Assembly: GCA_020443345.1 (NCBI GenBank)
Contig: JAGRIH010000029.1
Coordinates: 1-45,560 of the forward strand
Length of the DNA: 45,560 nt
Direction of reading: 5' to 3'
Source: Halioglobus sp.
GTDB lineage: Bacteria; Pseudomonadota; Gammaproteobacteria; Pseudomonadales; Halieaceae
In this document: positions 31,493-41,336 of the stretch, piece after piece
Layout of the letters: every line of letters starts with the position of its first letter
Position numbering within the stretch: position 1 is the first letter of the stretch
Translations under genes and position numbers: made by a program
The notes under the pieces: generated by a model
What the model saw: only the letters and a program-made list of their open reading frames with translations
Databases searched by the model: none
What the model was told of the DNA's origin: nothing

Positions 31493-33697
31493 ATGTCCGT
31501 ACTTCGCCTGGCGATTCCCTCGCCCCTGCGACGCCAGTTTGACTACCTCCCTCCCGCCGACCTGAGCGCGGAGGATGCGGCCGCGCTGCAACCGGGCGTG
31601 CGCCTGCGCGTGCCCTTCGGGCGGCGCGAAGTGACCGGCTACCTGATCTGCGTGCAGCCGCACAGCGACCTGCCCGCCGGCTCGCTCAGGCGGGCGCTGG
31701 AGGTGCTGGACAGCGCGCCGCTGATCGATCCCGCGCTGCTGCAGTTGTGCCTGTGGGCGGCCGCCTACTACCACCACCCGGTGGGGGAAGTACTGGGCGC
31801 CGTGTTTCCCCGGCGCCTGCGCGCGGGCGGGGCGCAACTGCCCGCGGGCGAGCCGGGCTGGCGGCTCACCACCCGGGGTATGGGATTACCTGATGGCGCA
31901 CTGGCGCGCGCGCCGCGCCAGGCCCTGGCCCTGGCCATGTTGCAGCGCGAATGCGCTGTAACCGCCGCGGAATTTGACCGGCAGGGCGTGACTGCTGCGG
32001 TGCTGCGCAACCTGCGGGACAAGGGCCTGATCGAAGCCGCCCGCATCGCTGCCACAGCTCGGGCAGCTGACAGCGGCGCCGATCCGGAACTGACACTCAA
32101 CCCGGAACAGGCCGCAGCCGTCGCCGCAGTGCTGCGACAGCGGCCGGGATTCAGCGCCCACCTGCTGGAGGGGGTTACCGGGAGCGGCAAGACCGAAGTC
32201 TACCTGCAACTGATCGCGGACTGCCTGGCGCGCGGCGGGCAGGCGCTGGTGCTGATTCCGGAAATTGGACTCACCCCGCAGACGCTCGAGCGCTTCCGGC
32301 GGCGCCTCGACGCGCCGGTCGCGGCGCTGCATTCCGCTCTCGGTGATGCCCAGCGCTACCGCACCTGGGAGGCTGCGCGCGAGGGCCGCGCACGGGTGGT
32401 GATCGGCACGCGCTCGGCGGTGTTTACCCCGCTGCCGCGGCTGGGCCTGATCATCGTGGACGAGGAGCACGACAGCGCCTACAAGCAGCAGGACGGTTTC
32501 CGCTATTCGGCCCGCGACGTGGCCGTCAAGCGCGCCCACCTGGAGCAGTGCCCGGTGCTCCTGGGGAGTGCCACTCCGTCGCTGGAAAGCATGTATAACG
32601 CGCTGACCGGCCGCTACCACCACCACCGCCTGACCCGGCGCGCCGGGACGGGCAAGTTGCCGCAGATCAAGGCCCTGGACGTGCGGCGGCTGCCCCTGCG
32701 AGCCGGACTTTGCCCGGCCCTCATCGAGGCGGTCCGGGACAGCCTGCAGGTGGGCCATCAGGTGCTGTTGTTCCTCAATCGCCGCGGCTACGCGCCCACC
32801 CTGCGCTGCCACGACTGCGGCTGGGTGGCCGAGTGCGAGGACTGCGACGCGCGCCTCACTGTCCACCGCCAGCGGCGGCGCCTGCGCTGTCACCACTGCG
32901 GCGCCGCCCGGCCCCTGGCGCGCCGGTGTCCGGGGTGTCACAGCGATGCGCTGCTGGCCAGCGGCCTGGGCACCGAGCAGACCGAGGACTTCCTGCGGCA
33001 ACACTTCAGGCAGTGGCCCGTCTTCCGGGTGGACAGCGACGCCATGCAGGGGCGTGCGGCAATGCCCGCGCTGGTCGCCCGGGTCAACGAGGGCAGTCCC
33101 TGCATCCTGCTCGGCACGCAGATGCTGACCAAGGGCCACCATTTTCCCGGCGTCAATCTGGTGGGCGTTATCGACACGGACGCCCTATTGTTCAGCGCCG
33201 ATTTTCGCGGCGAAGAACGCATGGCACAGCTGCTCACCCAGGTGGCGGGGAGGGCGGGACGTGTCGGAGACTGCGGCACCGTCCTGCTGCAGACACACTA
33301 CCCGGACCACCCCGCGCTGCAGGCCATGCTGCACCACAGCTACGCCGCACAGGCGCGGGATATGCTCGCGCGGCGCCAGGCAGTGGGGATGCCGCCGGCG
33401 GGGCAACTGGTCATGTTCAGGACGGACTGCCCGAAGGCCGCGACCGGGGAGGTGTTCCTGCAACGACTGCACGATGCGGCGGCGCCGCAACTGCCCCAGG
33501 GCAGCGCATTGATCGGACCACTGCCCTCGCCCATGCAGCGGCGCGCGGGCCTGTTCCGCTGCCAGTTGCTGCTCACCGCCGACAGCCGCCGTGCGGCCCG
33601 GGTCGCCGCCGCTCTGTTGGTCGACATCGCCGCGGGTCTGCCGCTGCGTCACGGTCTGAAGTGGTCGATCGATGTCGATCCGCTGGATGTCTTTTAG
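31493..33697 (+). CDS. priA: Primosomal helicase PriA
   Basis: PriA recognises stalled forks and D-loops and reloads the replisome. The 734-residue protein has an N-terminal DNA-binding domain and Walker A G-V-T-G-S-G-K-T (227-234). The D-E-E-H box (323-326) lies within D-E-E-H-D-S-A-Y-K-Q-Q. A zinc-binding insert holds C-H-D-C-G, C-E-D-C, C-H-H-C-G and C-P-G-C pairs (about 440-485). A helicase C region with G-T-Q-M-L-T-K-G-H-H-F-P follows. AAGAGG precedes the ATG. Confidence 0.98.
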   Translation: MSVLRLAIPSPLRRQFDYLPPADLSAEDAAALQPGVRLRVPFGRREVTGYLICVQPHSDLPAGSLRRALEVLDSAPLIDPALLQLCLWAAAYYHHPVGEVLGAVFPRRLRAGGAQLPAGEPGWRLTTRGMGLPDGALARAPRQALALAMLQRECAVTAAEFDRQGVTAAVLRNLRDKGLIEAARIAATARAADSGADPELTLNPEQAAAVAAVLRQRPGFSAHLLEGVTGSGKTEVYLQLIADCLARGGQALVLIPEIGLTPQTLERFRRRLDAPVAALHSALGDAQRYRTWEAAREGRARVVIGTRSAVFTPLPRLGLIIVDEEHDSAYKQQDGFRYSARDVAVKRAHLEQCPVLLGSATPSLESMYNALTGRYHHHRLTRRAGTGKLPQIKALDVRRLPLRAGLCPALIEAVRDSLQVGHQVLLFLNRRGYAPTLRCHDCGWVAECEDCDARLTVHRQRRRLRCHHCGAARPLARRCPGCHSDALLASGLGTEQTEDFLRQHFRQWPVFRVDSDAMQGRAAMPALVARVNEGSPCILLGTQMLTKGHHFPGVNLVGVIDTDALLFSADFRGEERMAQLLTQVAGRAGRVGDCGTVLLQTHYPDHPALQAMLHHSYAAQARDMLARRQAVGMPPAGQLVMFRTDCPKAATGEVFLQRLHDAAAPQLPQGSALIGPLPSPMQRRAGLFRCQLLLTADSRRAARVAAALLVDIAAGLPLRHGLKWSIDVDPLDVF

Positions 33698-33813
33698 CCG
33701 CTGCAAGAGCCGGCCACTGTCTGGCCACAGCAAGGTAATAAAATGCTAAGATGGCGCCCGCTGCCGCACCGGCCGCGCCACCCACTGAAGCAACCCAGGT
33801 ATGACTCCCGGCC

Positions 33814-35499
33814 ATGAAGGAAGAACTCTCCCGGCTTATTCAGCAGGCACTGGCACATCTGATCGAGCAGGGGCAACTGCCCCCGGACACGGCGCCGCAG
33901 GTACAGATCGACCGCACCCGCGACCCTGCCCACGGAGACCTGGCCAGCAATATCGCGCTCACCCTGGCCAAGCCCGCCCGCCGCAGCCCGCGCGAGCTGG
34001 CCGCGCTGGTTTGCGCGTCACTGCCCCCGTCGGAGCTGGTGGCGCGCACCGAGATCGCCGGCCCCGGCTTTATCAATTTTTTCCTGTCTGAACGCAGCAC
34101 CCACGCCGTCATACACCGGATTTTTGAGCAGGGCCAACGCTTCGGCACCTGCGATGAGGGGGGCGGGCGAGCGGTACAGGTGGAGTTCGTCTCCGCCAAC
34201 CCCACCGGCCCGCTGCATGTCGGGCACGGTCGCGGCGCGGCGCTGGGCGACAGCATCTGCCGCCTGTTGCGCGCCACCGGCTGGCGGGTTGCCAGCGAGT
34301 TCTATTACAACGATGCCGGCGCGCAGATCACCAATCTCGCGCTGTCAGTACAGGCGCGCTGCCGCGGTCTGGAGCCGGACCACCCCCAGTGGCCCGCGGA
34401 TGGCTACCGCGGCGACTATATCGCGGAGCTGGCACGGGCCTACCTGCGCGGCGATACCGTGGATGCGCAGGACCGCCACGTCACGGCAGCCGGCGAGCGC
34501 GACGACCTCGACGCGATCCGCAACTTTGCCGTGGCCTACCTGCGCCGGGAACAGGACCTCGATCTGCGGGCCTTTGCCGTCGAGTTCGATCGCTACTTCC
34601 TGGAGTCATCTCTGTATGACAACGGCGAGGTGGAAGCCGCCGTACAGCGCCTGGTGGATCGCGGACACACCTACGAGCGCGACGGCGCCCTGTGGCTGCG
34701 CACCACCAGCTTCGGCGACGACAAGGACCGGGTGATGCGCAAACGCGGGGGCGGCTACACCTACTTTCTCCCCGACGTGGCCTACCACCTGAACAAGTGG
34801 CGGCGTGGCTTTGAGCGCGTTATCAACGAGCAGGGTGCGGACCACCACAGCACCGTGACCCGGGTCCGCGCGGGTCTGCAGGCGCTGGAATACGGTATTC
34901 CGCAGGGCTGGCCCGACTACGTCCTGCACCAGATGGTAACCGTCATGCGCCACGGGCAGGAAGTCAAACTGTCCAAGCGCGCCGGCAGTTACGTGACCCT
35001 GCGCGAGCTGATCGACGAGGTCGGTCGGGACGCCACCCGCTATTTCCTGGCGGCGCGCGCGCCCAGCTCACAGTTGACCTTCGATATCGACCTGGCTCTG
35101 TCGCAGAGCAATGACAACCCCGTCTATTACATCCAGTACGCCCACGCGCGCGCCTGCAGCGTGCTGCGCAAGCTGGCGGACAACGACTGGACATGGCGCG
35201 CCGAGAGCGGCCTGCAACACCTGGATCAGCTCACCCGGGAGCACGAAAGGGTGCTATTGCGTCGGCTGGACCAGTACCCGGAAGCGGTGGCGCTCGCCGC
35301 CCGCAGCGCCGAGCCGCACCTGGTCGCCACCTACCTGCGCGAGCTGGCCGGAGAGTTTCACACCTGGTACAACGCGCACAAGATACTGGTGGACGAGCAG
35401 CCGCTGCGCGACGCCCGCGTGGCCCTGAGCGAAGCCGTGAAACAGGTTATCGCCAACGGGCTGGAATTGCTGGGCGTCTCGGCGCCCGAGGCCATGTAG
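33814..35499 (+). CDS. argS: Arginyl-tRNA synthetase
   Basis: A class Ia synthetase of 561 residues that charges tRNA-Arg. The HIGH motif appears as H-V-G-H (135-138) within [25 protein letters not shown] stands in place of KMSKS. The N-terminal Add1 domain and the C-terminal anticodon-binding helices with Y-N-A-H-K near the end are present. The next gene's ATG begins directly after its stop codon. Confidence 0.98.
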   Translation: MKEELSRLIQQALAHLIEQGQLPPDTAPQVQIDRTRDPAHGDLASNIALTLAKPARRSPRELAALVCASLPPSELVARTEIAGPGFINFFLSERSTHAVIHRIFEQGQRFGTCDEGGGRAVQVEFVSANPTGPLHVGHGRGAALGDSICRLLRATGWRVASEFYYNDAGAQITNLALSVQARCRGLEPDHPQWPADGYRGDYIAELARAYLRGDTVDAQDRHVTAAGERDDLDAIRNFAVAYLRREQDLDLRAFAVEFDRYFLESSLYDNGEVEAAVQRLVDRGHTYERDGALWLRTTSFGDDKDRVMRKRGGGYTYFLPDVAYHLNKWRRGFERVINEQGADHHSTVTRVRAGLQALEYGIPQGWPDYVLHQMVTVMRHGQEVKLSKRAGSYVTLRELIDEVGRDATRYFLAARAPSSQLTFDIDLALSQSNDNPVYYIQYAHARACSVLRKLADNDWTWRAESGLQHLDQLTREHERVLLRRLDQYPEAVALAARSAEPHLVATYLRELAGEFHTWYNAHKILVDEQPLRDARVALSEAVKQVIANGLELLGVSAPEAM

Positions 35500-36090
35500 A
35501 TGGTCATGGCGCGGGATTTTGCCAAGCGGCGGCAGGGCGCTGGCGGCAGAAACCGTCCGGCGCGCACCCGGGGCGGAAACGCCAGCCGGCGCCGGCCGGC
35601 AACGCGGGCCACCGGCGGCTGGCGCTGGTACGTTGCCGGGCTGCTGTCGGGCATTTTTCTCAGCTTTCTGGTCTATCTGGGCACCCTGTCCGCGCCGGGC
35701 GACACCGCGCACGAAGCTCCGCCACAGGCGCACGAAGCCGTGCCGCCACCCCGGCCCCGCTTCGATTTCTACACCATGCTGCCGCAGCAGTCGATCGAGG
35801 TCGAAACCGATTCGGCCGCCGCCGCAGCCCCGCAGCCCTCGGCGGCACCCGCAGCCGAGCTGTACCTGCAGGCGGGCTCTTTCCGGCAGCGCGACGATGC
35901 GGACCGCCGCCGGGCGGAGCTGCTGCTGCTCGGCCTGGAGCCCCGTATAAAGGAAGCCAGCGGCGACAACGGTCGCTGGTATCGCGTCTATCTGGGGCCT
36001 TTTGACAGCCGTGCGGCGATGTCGCGGGCGCGCAGCCTGACCGCCGGGCAGGGCATCGACACCCTCCTGCTGCAAAGGGACAATCGCTGA
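35500..36090 (+). CDS. SPOR-domain inner-membrane protein (FtsN-like)
   Basis: The 196-residue protein has a basic cytoplasmic head (R, K and G rich, residues 1-40), one transmembrane helix (about 43-62) and a Pro/Ala-rich periplasmic linker. The C-terminal SPOR domain (about 118-193) contains L-Y-L-Q-A-G-S-F and [12 protein letters not shown] domains bind denuded septal glycan, so a septal role is likely. It is located between argS and hslV as in Pseudomonas. It may be the FtsN orthologue or another SPOR protein; the essential FtsN motif was not identified. Confidence 0.88.
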   Translation: MVMARDFAKRRQGAGGRNRPARTRGGNASRRRPATRATGGWRWYVAGLLSGIFLSFLVYLGTLSAPGDTAHEAPPQAHEAVPPPRPRFDFYTMLPQQSIEVETDSAAAAAPQPSAAPAAELYLQAGSFRQRDDADRRRAELLLLGLEPRIKEASGDNGRWYRVYLGPFDSRAAMSRARSLTAGQGIDTLLLQRDNR

Positions 36091-36105
36091 AAACGCACCG
36101 CGCGA

Positions 36106-36133
36106 CTTGAATTGTGCGCCGCCCACCCCATAT
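36106..36133 (+). promoter_or_regulatory. Sigma-32 (heat-shock) promoter of hslVU
   Basis: CTTGAA (36106-36111), 14 nt, CCCCATAT (36126-36133): an exact match to the RpoH consensus CTTGAA-N13-15-CCCCATNT. It is placed 28 nt upstream of the hslV GTG. hslVU is a classical heat-shock operon, so position, spacing and target all agree. Confidence 0.93.
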
Positions 36134-36160
36134 CAGCCAGACTGCAGCAGGAGAAACAGT

Positions 36161-36700
36161 GTGGAACAGTTCAGAGGTACGACGATCCTGTCGGTGCGCC
36201 GCGGCAGCAGCGTGGTCATCGGCGGCGACGGCCAGGTATCCATGGGCAACACCGTGATGAAAGGCAATGCCCGCAAGGTGCGGCGCCTGCACCGCGACAA
36301 GGTCCTGGCCGGTTTCGCCGGCGGTACGGCCGACGCCTTCACCCTGTTCGAACTGTTCGAGGCCCAGTTGGACAAACACCAGGGACACCTGGTGCGTGCC
36401 GCGGTCGAGCTGGCCAAAGCCTGGCGCACCGAGCGCGCCCTGCGCCGCCTGGAGGCGCTGCTGGCCGTAGTCGACGCCGAGCACTCCTTGATCATCACCG
36501 GCAACGGCGATGTCATCGAGCCGGAGGACAACCTGATCGCGATTGGTTCGGGCGGCCCCTTTGCCCAAGCGGCGGCCCGCGCGCTGCTCGATAACACCGA
36601 GCTGGATGCCCGCAGTATCGTGGAAAAAGGGCTGGGGATCGCCGGTGATATCTGCATCTACACCAACCACAACCGCACCATCGAGCAGCTGGATTTCTAG
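36161..36700 (+). CDS. hslV: HslV, peptidase subunit of the HslUV protease
   Basis: HslV forms the proteolytic double hexamer capped by HslU. From the GTG at 36161, preceded by AGGAG, the protein is 179 residues starting [14 protein letters not shown]. The active-site nucleophile is the first Thr of T-T-I (Thr7), so a six-residue propeptide must be removed, whereas E. coli and Pseudomonas HslV lose only the initiator Met. [15 protein letters not shown] and [12 protein letters not shown] are conserved. The stop is immediately followed by the hslU ATG. Confidence 0.96.
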   Translation: MEQFRGTTILSVRRGSSVVIGGDGQVSMGNTVMKGNARKVRRLHRDKVLAGFAGGTADAFTLFELFEAQLDKHQGHLVRAAVELAKAWRTERALRRLEALLAVVDAEHSLIITGNGDVIEPEDNLIAIGSGGPFAQAAARALLDNTELDARSIVEKGLGIAGDICIYTNHNRTIEQLDF

Positions 36701-38023
36701 ATGTCCAATATGACACCCCGCGAGATCGTTCACGAACTCGACAAACACATCATCGGCCAGGACGAGGCCAAGCGCGCCGTGGCCATCGCCCTGCGCAACC
36801 GCTGGCGCCGCATGCAGCTAGCCGAGGAACTGCGCGCTGAAATATCCCCCAAGAACATCCTGATGATCGGCCCCACCGGCGTCGGTAAAACCGAAATCGC
36901 CCGCCGCCTGGCGAAACTGGCCAACGCACCCTTCGTCAAGGTGGAGGCCACCAAGTTCACCGAGGTGGGCTATGTCGGTCGCGACGTGGAATCCATCGTG
37001 CGCGATCTGGCGGACGTGGCGGTAAAAATGTACCGCGAGCAGGAGATGAGCCGCGTGCGTTTCCGCGCCGAGGAAGCTGCCGAGGAGCGCATCCTGGATG
37101 TCCTGCTGCCGCCGGCGCGCGACACCCAGGCCGACACCGCGTCCGGCACCCGGCAACTGCTGCGCAAGAAATTGCGCGAGGGCGAGCTCGATGAAAAGGA
37201 AATCGAGGTCGAGGTGAGTGCCAGCTCGCCCAGTCTGGAGATCATGGCGCCGCCGGGCATGGAGGAGATGACCAGCCAGTTGCAGAGCATGTTCTCGAAT
37301 ATGTCCAGGCAACACAGCAAGACGCGCAAAATGCCGGTGAAGGCGGCGTTCCAGGCCCTGTGCGACGAAGAGGCCGCCAAGATGATCAACGAGGAAGAGC
37401 TCAAGCAGCAGGCGATAAATGCCGCCGAGCAAAACGGCATCGTGTTTATCGACGAGCTGGACAAGGTGGCCAAGCGCAGCGAGGGCGCCGGCGCAGATGT
37501 CTCGCGCGAGGGCGTGCAGCGCGATCTGCTACCGCTGATCGAGGGCTCCACGGTCAGCACCAAGTACGGCATGATCAGAACCGATCACGTGTTGTTCATT
37601 GCCTCCGGGGCTTTCCACCTGGCCAAGCCCTCGGACCTGATTCCCGAATTACAGGGACGCCTGCCCATCCGGGTGGAGCTGGCCGCCCTGACCCCGGAGG
37701 ATTTCGAGCGCATCCTGACCGAACCCAGCGCCTCCCTGACCGAGCAGTACCAGGCACTGCTGGCGACTGAGGGTCTGCAGGTGGAATTCACTCCCGAGGG
37801 CCTGCGCCGCGTCGCCGAAATCGCCTGGCAGGTCAATGAAAAAACGGAAAATATTGGCGCTCGGCGCCTGCACACCGTGATGGAGCGCCTGCTCGAAGAG
37901 GCTTCTTTCGACGCCGCCGACGCCGGACTGCAGGACCGGCCACTGCGCGTGGATGCCGACTACGTGAACGCCCAGTTGCAGGCCCTCAGCGCGGATGACG
38001 ATCTGTCCCGCTTCATTTTATAA
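36701..38023 (+). CDS. hslU: HslU, ATPase subunit of the HslUV protease
   Basis: This AAA+ unfoldase feeds substrates to HslV. It has 440 residues: N-terminal M-T-P-R-E-I-V-x-E-L-D-K, Walker A G-P-T-G-V-G-K-T (57-64) and the pore loop G-Y-V-G-R-D near 90. A helical I domain (about 110-240) precedes Walker [10 protein letters not shown], and the C-terminal tail that inserts into HslV ends D-D-L-S-R-F-I-L. It is co-transcribed with hslV. Confidence 0.98.
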   Translation: MSNMTPREIVHELDKHIIGQDEAKRAVAIALRNRWRRMQLAEELRAEISPKNILMIGPTGVGKTEIARRLAKLANAPFVKVEATKFTEVGYVGRDVESIVRDLADVAVKMYREQEMSRVRFRAEEAAEERILDVLLPPARDTQADTASGTRQLLRKKLREGELDEKEIEVEVSASSPSLEIMAPPGMEEMTSQLQSMFSNMSRQHSKTRKMPVKAAFQALCDEEAAKMINEEELKQQAINAAEQNGIVFIDELDKVAKRSEGAGADVSREGVQRDLLPLIEGSTVSTKYGMIRTDHVLFIASGAFHLAKPSDLIPELQGRLPIRVELAALTPEDFERILTEPSASLTEQYQALLATEGLQVEFTPEGLRRVAEIAWQVNEKTENIGARRLHTVMERLLEEASFDAADAGLQDRPLRVDADYVNAQLQALSADDDLSRFIL

Positions 38024-38039
38024 AGCCCGGGGTAGTGCC

Positions 38040-38429
38040 GTGGAAACCGAACAGAGACCCACTGCAATTCAGCTACACACCCGCTCCCGGGAACTGGAGC
38101 TGGAATACGCTGGAGGCGAGCGCTACCGCCTGCCCTGTGAATACCTGCGGGTTTACTCCCCCTCCGCCGAGGTACTGGGCCACGGCCCGGGCCAGGAAGT
38201 GCTGCAGACCGGGAAAATGCACGTCGGCATCAAGTCGATCAAGGCGGTGGGCAACTACGCATTGCAGCCCGCCTTTGACGACGGCCACGACACCGGCATC
38301 TACTCCTGGGGCTACCTGTACAAGCTGTGCACGGAGCGCGAGCAGCGCTGGCAGGACTACCTGGACCGGCTGTCGCGCGAGGGCGGCAGCCGCGACCCCG
38401 ATGTGCAGGTGGTGAAGCTGGACCTGTAA
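38040..38429 (+). CDS. DUF971 protein (gamma-butyrobetaine hydroxylase N-terminal-like)
   Basis: The 129-residue protein matches the DUF971 family, a small domain also found at the N-terminus of gamma-butyrobetaine hydroxylases. It shows L-P-C-E-Y-L-R-V-Y-S-P-S, the Y-A-L-Q-P-x-F-D-D-G-H-D-T-G-I-Y-S-W block and Y-L-Y-K-L-C. The function of stand-alone members is not established. The GTG at 38040 is preferred because an upstream in-frame start would overlap hslU. It follows hslU by 16 bp, as in Pseudomonas. Confidence 0.88.
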   Translation: METEQRPTAIQLHTRSRELELEYAGGERYRLPCEYLRVYSPSAEVLGHGPGQEVLQTGKMHVGIKSIKAVGNYALQPAFDDGHDTGIYSWGYLYKLCTEREQRWQDYLDRLSREGGSRDPDVQVVKLDL

Positions 38430-38645
38430 ACCACCGGTGCCTGCACCGCGATGCCGGGGCGGTCCGGGCTGATTATTGGCTTCCCGAGCGCAGAGACCGT
38501 GTCGGTTGGCGATCCAGGCGTAGCGGCGCATCGAGGCCCCCCAGAACCAACCAGATGCCGGGGGCCGACCACACAGCCGTCGGCGGCGCTCGGCGGGACG
38601 AAAAGAGCGTCCGGTAGTCTTCGGCCGCGCACTGCTGCGGATTGG

Positions 38646-39062
38646 TTATGCAGGTTCATCGGAAGGACCGACCCAGAACAATGGATTGTGTGCGATTTCC
38701 CAGAGATAGCCGTCAGGGTCAGTAAAGTAGCCTGCATAGCCACCCCAATCCGTCTTGCGGGCGGACTTCGTGACTACAGCGCCAGCCGAAACAGCCAGAG
38801 ACATTACCTGGTCAACCTCATCCTCTGAACTTACATTGTGCGCCAGACTGAACCCTGCAAAGCCTCCGCAGACTCCGTCTATCAGCGCATCTTTCGCTAG
38901 CGCGTCACGGCCGTACAAGCCCAACCATGCGCCGTTCAAAGTAAAAAAGGCCACTTCCGGCGGAGAGTCCATACGGGGAAAGCCAAGCCCCCGTGCATAG
39001 AACTCGATCGAACGCTGCAAATTTCTCACGCCCAACGTAATCATGCTAATCCGCGGCTTCAT
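38646..39062 (-). CDS. VOC-family (glyoxalase/bleomycin-resistance fold) protein
   Basis: The 138-residue protein has one vicinal-oxygen-chelate domain: I-T-L-G-V-R-N-L-x-R-S-I-E-F-Y at the start and W-G-G-Y-A-G-Y-F-T-D-P-D-G-Y-L-W-E-I-A near the end, including the metal-binding glutamate. The substrate is unknown. It overlaps the rmuC stop as ATGA, so it is the second gene of an rmuC-VOC unit. The 216 bp between it and the DUF971 gene hold nothing recognisable. Confidence 0.9.
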   Translation of the reverse strand: MKPRISMITLGVRNLQRSIEFYARGLGFPRMDSPPEVAFFTLNGAWLGLYGRDALAKDALIDGVCGGFAGFSLAHNVSSEDEVDQVMSLAVSAGAVVTKSARKTDWGGYAGYFTDPDGYLWEIAHNPLFWVGPSDEPA

Positions 39063-40852
39063 GATCGCTCCTCCTCTGTGTACGACGATTCGCTCTCCTC
39101 CACCGATTCATCCATCTCAGCCCCATCAGCGGGACCTGATTCCAGATCCGGCAATGACAGAATCTCCAGCGATTCTGATCCAGGCAGCTGCTCAACTGAA
39201 CGGAGCTTACGCTCCATGGCGCGTGTGCGAACTGATGTCTGGTCAATGGTCTTCGATGCGGTGTTGAGCTGTTTTTTGACTTTGGCCAGGACATCACCGA
39301 ACTTGCCGAATTCGGTCTTGACTGCTGCCAGTACGCGCCATACTTCGGAAGCGCGCTGCTCGATGGCCAGCGTCTGAAAGCCCACCCGCAAGCTGCTCAG
39401 AATAGCGACGAGGTTTGTCGGCCCGGCCACCACGACGCGGTAGTTCTGCTGCAGGTCTTCCACCATAGCCGGCTGACGCAGTACCTCGGCATACAAACCT
39501 TCGGTGGGCAGAAATAGAATTGCAAAGTCCGTTGTCGCCGGCGGGTTGACATACTTGTCGTGAATATCCTTTGCCGAGGCTTTCACCGCACGCAACAGTG
39601 CATCTGTGGCGGCCTGCACGGCGACAGAGTCTGCCTTGTCGGCGGCATCCTGCAGGCGGGCATAATCTTCCTGAGGGAACTTAGAGTCAATCGGCAGGTG
39701 CACCACATTGCTGGGATCGTCCTTCGGCCCTGGTAGTCGCACCGCAAATTCGACGCGCTCGGCCGTTTCCGGCTTCACGCACACGTTCTTGTCGTATTGG
39801 TCTGGCGTCAGGATCTGATCGAGAATGGCTCCCAACTGCACCTCGGCCCACGTGCCGCGGGCCTTCACGTTCGTGAGCACACGCTTCAAATCACCCACAC
39901 CACTGGCCAGGTTTTGCATCTCGCCCAGGCCCTTGTGCACGGCATCGAGCCGGTCGCTGACCAATTTGAAGGATTCGCCCAGACGCTTCTCGAGGGTGTC
40001 GTGAAGCTTCTCGTCCACCGTCTTACGCATCTCGTCCAGCTTCTTCTCATTATTGACCTGAAGCTCCTTCACCCGTTCATCCAGCGTGGTGCGGATGCGA
40101 TCGATGGCACCTTGGTTGCTGGTATTGAGTTCCTTTAGTTGATTGGCGACACCTTCCAGCTTTTCTTGCTGGGCCCTGGCCATGCCGTCAGTTGACCTGG
40201 CGATGGTTTCACCTGCCTGCTTGAGCCCATCGGCCATCGCGCTTCGAATCTCGGTGAACTTTTTCTCGTTGCCTTCCTGCAGTTGTCCAACGCGTTCATC
40301 CAGTGTCCTACGCACGCGGTCAATCGACGCCTGATTGGCGTCATTCATCTGCCGGAGCTGGCCTGACATCCCCTCAAGCTGTTCTTTCTGCGCCTTGCCA
40401 AGCTGTGCAGCAGACTCGGTGAACCTGGTGCCAACATCCCTCATCCCCTCGGTCAGCGTTTTGCGCATTTCATCGATCTTGTTTTCGTTGCCTTCCTGCA
40501 ACTCCTTCACCTTCGTATCGAAGGTGATGCGGACCTTTTCCAGCGACTCACGGTTGGACGTGTCAAAACCCTTGAGCTGACTGGTCATGACACCCAACCG
40601 TTCAAGCTGCACGTTACCCATAGTGTTGAGCGCGCCTGTGAGCGACGTAGTCGCCGACTGAAAATGCCCGGATATTTCTTCCCGCAGTGCTTTGGCCGAA
40701 TTCTGCGCCTCTTCGCGCCCGGCGCGCAGTTCACCCTGAACGTCTCGCTTGTCCGGGCCGCCCGAGCGGCCGCTTTTCAGCATCGAGACAAAGGCGAAGA
40801 CTGCCGCCAGCACGGAAAACCCGCAGGTGGCCCACAAAAGTTGTTCTGTCAC
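39059..40852 (-). CDS. rmuC: RmuC-family DNA recombination protein
   Basis: This 597-residue protein has an N-terminal membrane helix (about 4-26). A long coiled coil follows with three repeated blocks (E-x-V-G-x-L-Q-E-G-N-E-K-K and similar, about 70-290). The conserved RmuC domain comes next, with R-G-T-W-A-E-V-Q-L-G-A-I-L, L-P-I-D-S-K-F-P-Q-E-D-Y and F-L-P-T-E-G-L-Y-A-E. RmuC limits inversions between short repeats in E. coli and is thought to be nuclease-related. The GTG at 40852 with GGAGG 8 nt upstream is the best start. Those upstream bases belong to the reverse transcriptase remnant, whose stop overlaps the GTG. Confidence 0.92.
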   Translation of the reverse strand: MTEQLLWATCGFSVLAAVFAFVSMLKSGRSGGPDKRDVQGELRAGREEAQNSAKALREEISGHFQSATTSLTGALNTMGNVQLERLGVMTSQLKGFDTSNRESLEKVRITFDTKVKELQEGNENKIDEMRKTLTEGMRDVGTRFTESAAQLGKAQKEQLEGMSGQLRQMNDANQASIDRVRRTLDERVGQLQEGNEKKFTEIRSAMADGLKQAGETIARSTDGMARAQQEKLEGVANQLKELNTSNQGAIDRIRTTLDERVKELQVNNEKKLDEMRKTVDEKLHDTLEKRLGESFKLVSDRLDAVHKGLGEMQNLASGVGDLKRVLTNVKARGTWAEVQLGAILDQILTPDQYDKNVCVKPETAERVEFAVRLPGPKDDPSNVVHLPIDSKFPQEDYARLQDAADKADSVAVQAATDALLRAVKASAKDIHDKYVNPPATTDFAILFLPTEGLYAEVLRQPAMVEDLQQNYRVVVAGPTNLVAILSSLRVGFQTLAIEQRASEVWRVLAAVKTEFGKFGDVLAKVKKQLNTASKTIDQTSVRTRAMERKLRSVEQLPGSESLEILSLPDLESGPADGAEMDESVEESESSYTEEERS

Positions 40853-41253
40853 TGCAGTTTCCTCCAGCAATATTCATATTTTGAATCGCTGCGCCGGCGC
40901 CGTTTCCAGTCCAGGTCGTTTTGCAGGATATCGGATAGCACCGGCCACGGCGGGTCGCCCTGCGCGCTGGCTATCCTCTTCCCCTGGGACCGAACTCCCG
41001 CTCTCAGATAGCTGTCGATTAATTTCAATAGCCCGTCATCGTCTGATTGCCGCCTCAGCCGTATCATCAGCAAATCGTGATTGATTCGGTCGAAGCAGGC
41101 ATGCAGGTTACAGTCCATGCCCCACTGATAGCCTCCCGCCGATAGCGGTTTGTGCCTGTCGGCCTGTTGCGCGCTGCGATGGGAACGAAACCCGTAACTG
41201 TGATCATGGCAATGCGGGCGCCAATCCGCTTGCACTACCTGAATACTTCCCAC
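40849..41253 (-). pseudogene. Group II intron reverse transcriptase/maturase remnant
   Basis: The 134-codon frame carries the middle of an LtrA-like reverse transcriptase: H-D-H-S-Y-G-F-R-S-H-R-S-A-Q-Q-A, then M-D-C-N-L-H-A-C-F-D-R-I-N-H-D-L-L-M, then L-L-K-L-I-D-S-Y-L-R-A-G-V. The following Q-G-D-P-P-W-P-V-L-S-D-I-L-Q-N-D-L-D-W corresponds to the family's T-P-Q-G-G-P-L-S-P-L-L-S-N segment, with a small deletion. The N-terminal fingers, the Y-A-D-D catalytic motif, thumb, maturase and endonuclease domains are all missing, so it is inactive. It ends against rmuC. No intron domain V hairpin was found nearby. Confidence 0.82.
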
Positions 41254-41336
41254 CGCATATTGGGTTCTCGTTCATCGCCCGGCGACTTGCCCTAACGGCC
41301 CTACTGTTGATGCGTCGGAACCCTTCAGTGCTCAAA

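Noticed and set aside
40849-41253. Diversity-generating retroelement or retron
   Set aside because: The motifs are those of group II intron RTs, there is no template/variable repeat pair or msr/msd-like RNA, and the catalytic motif is missing.
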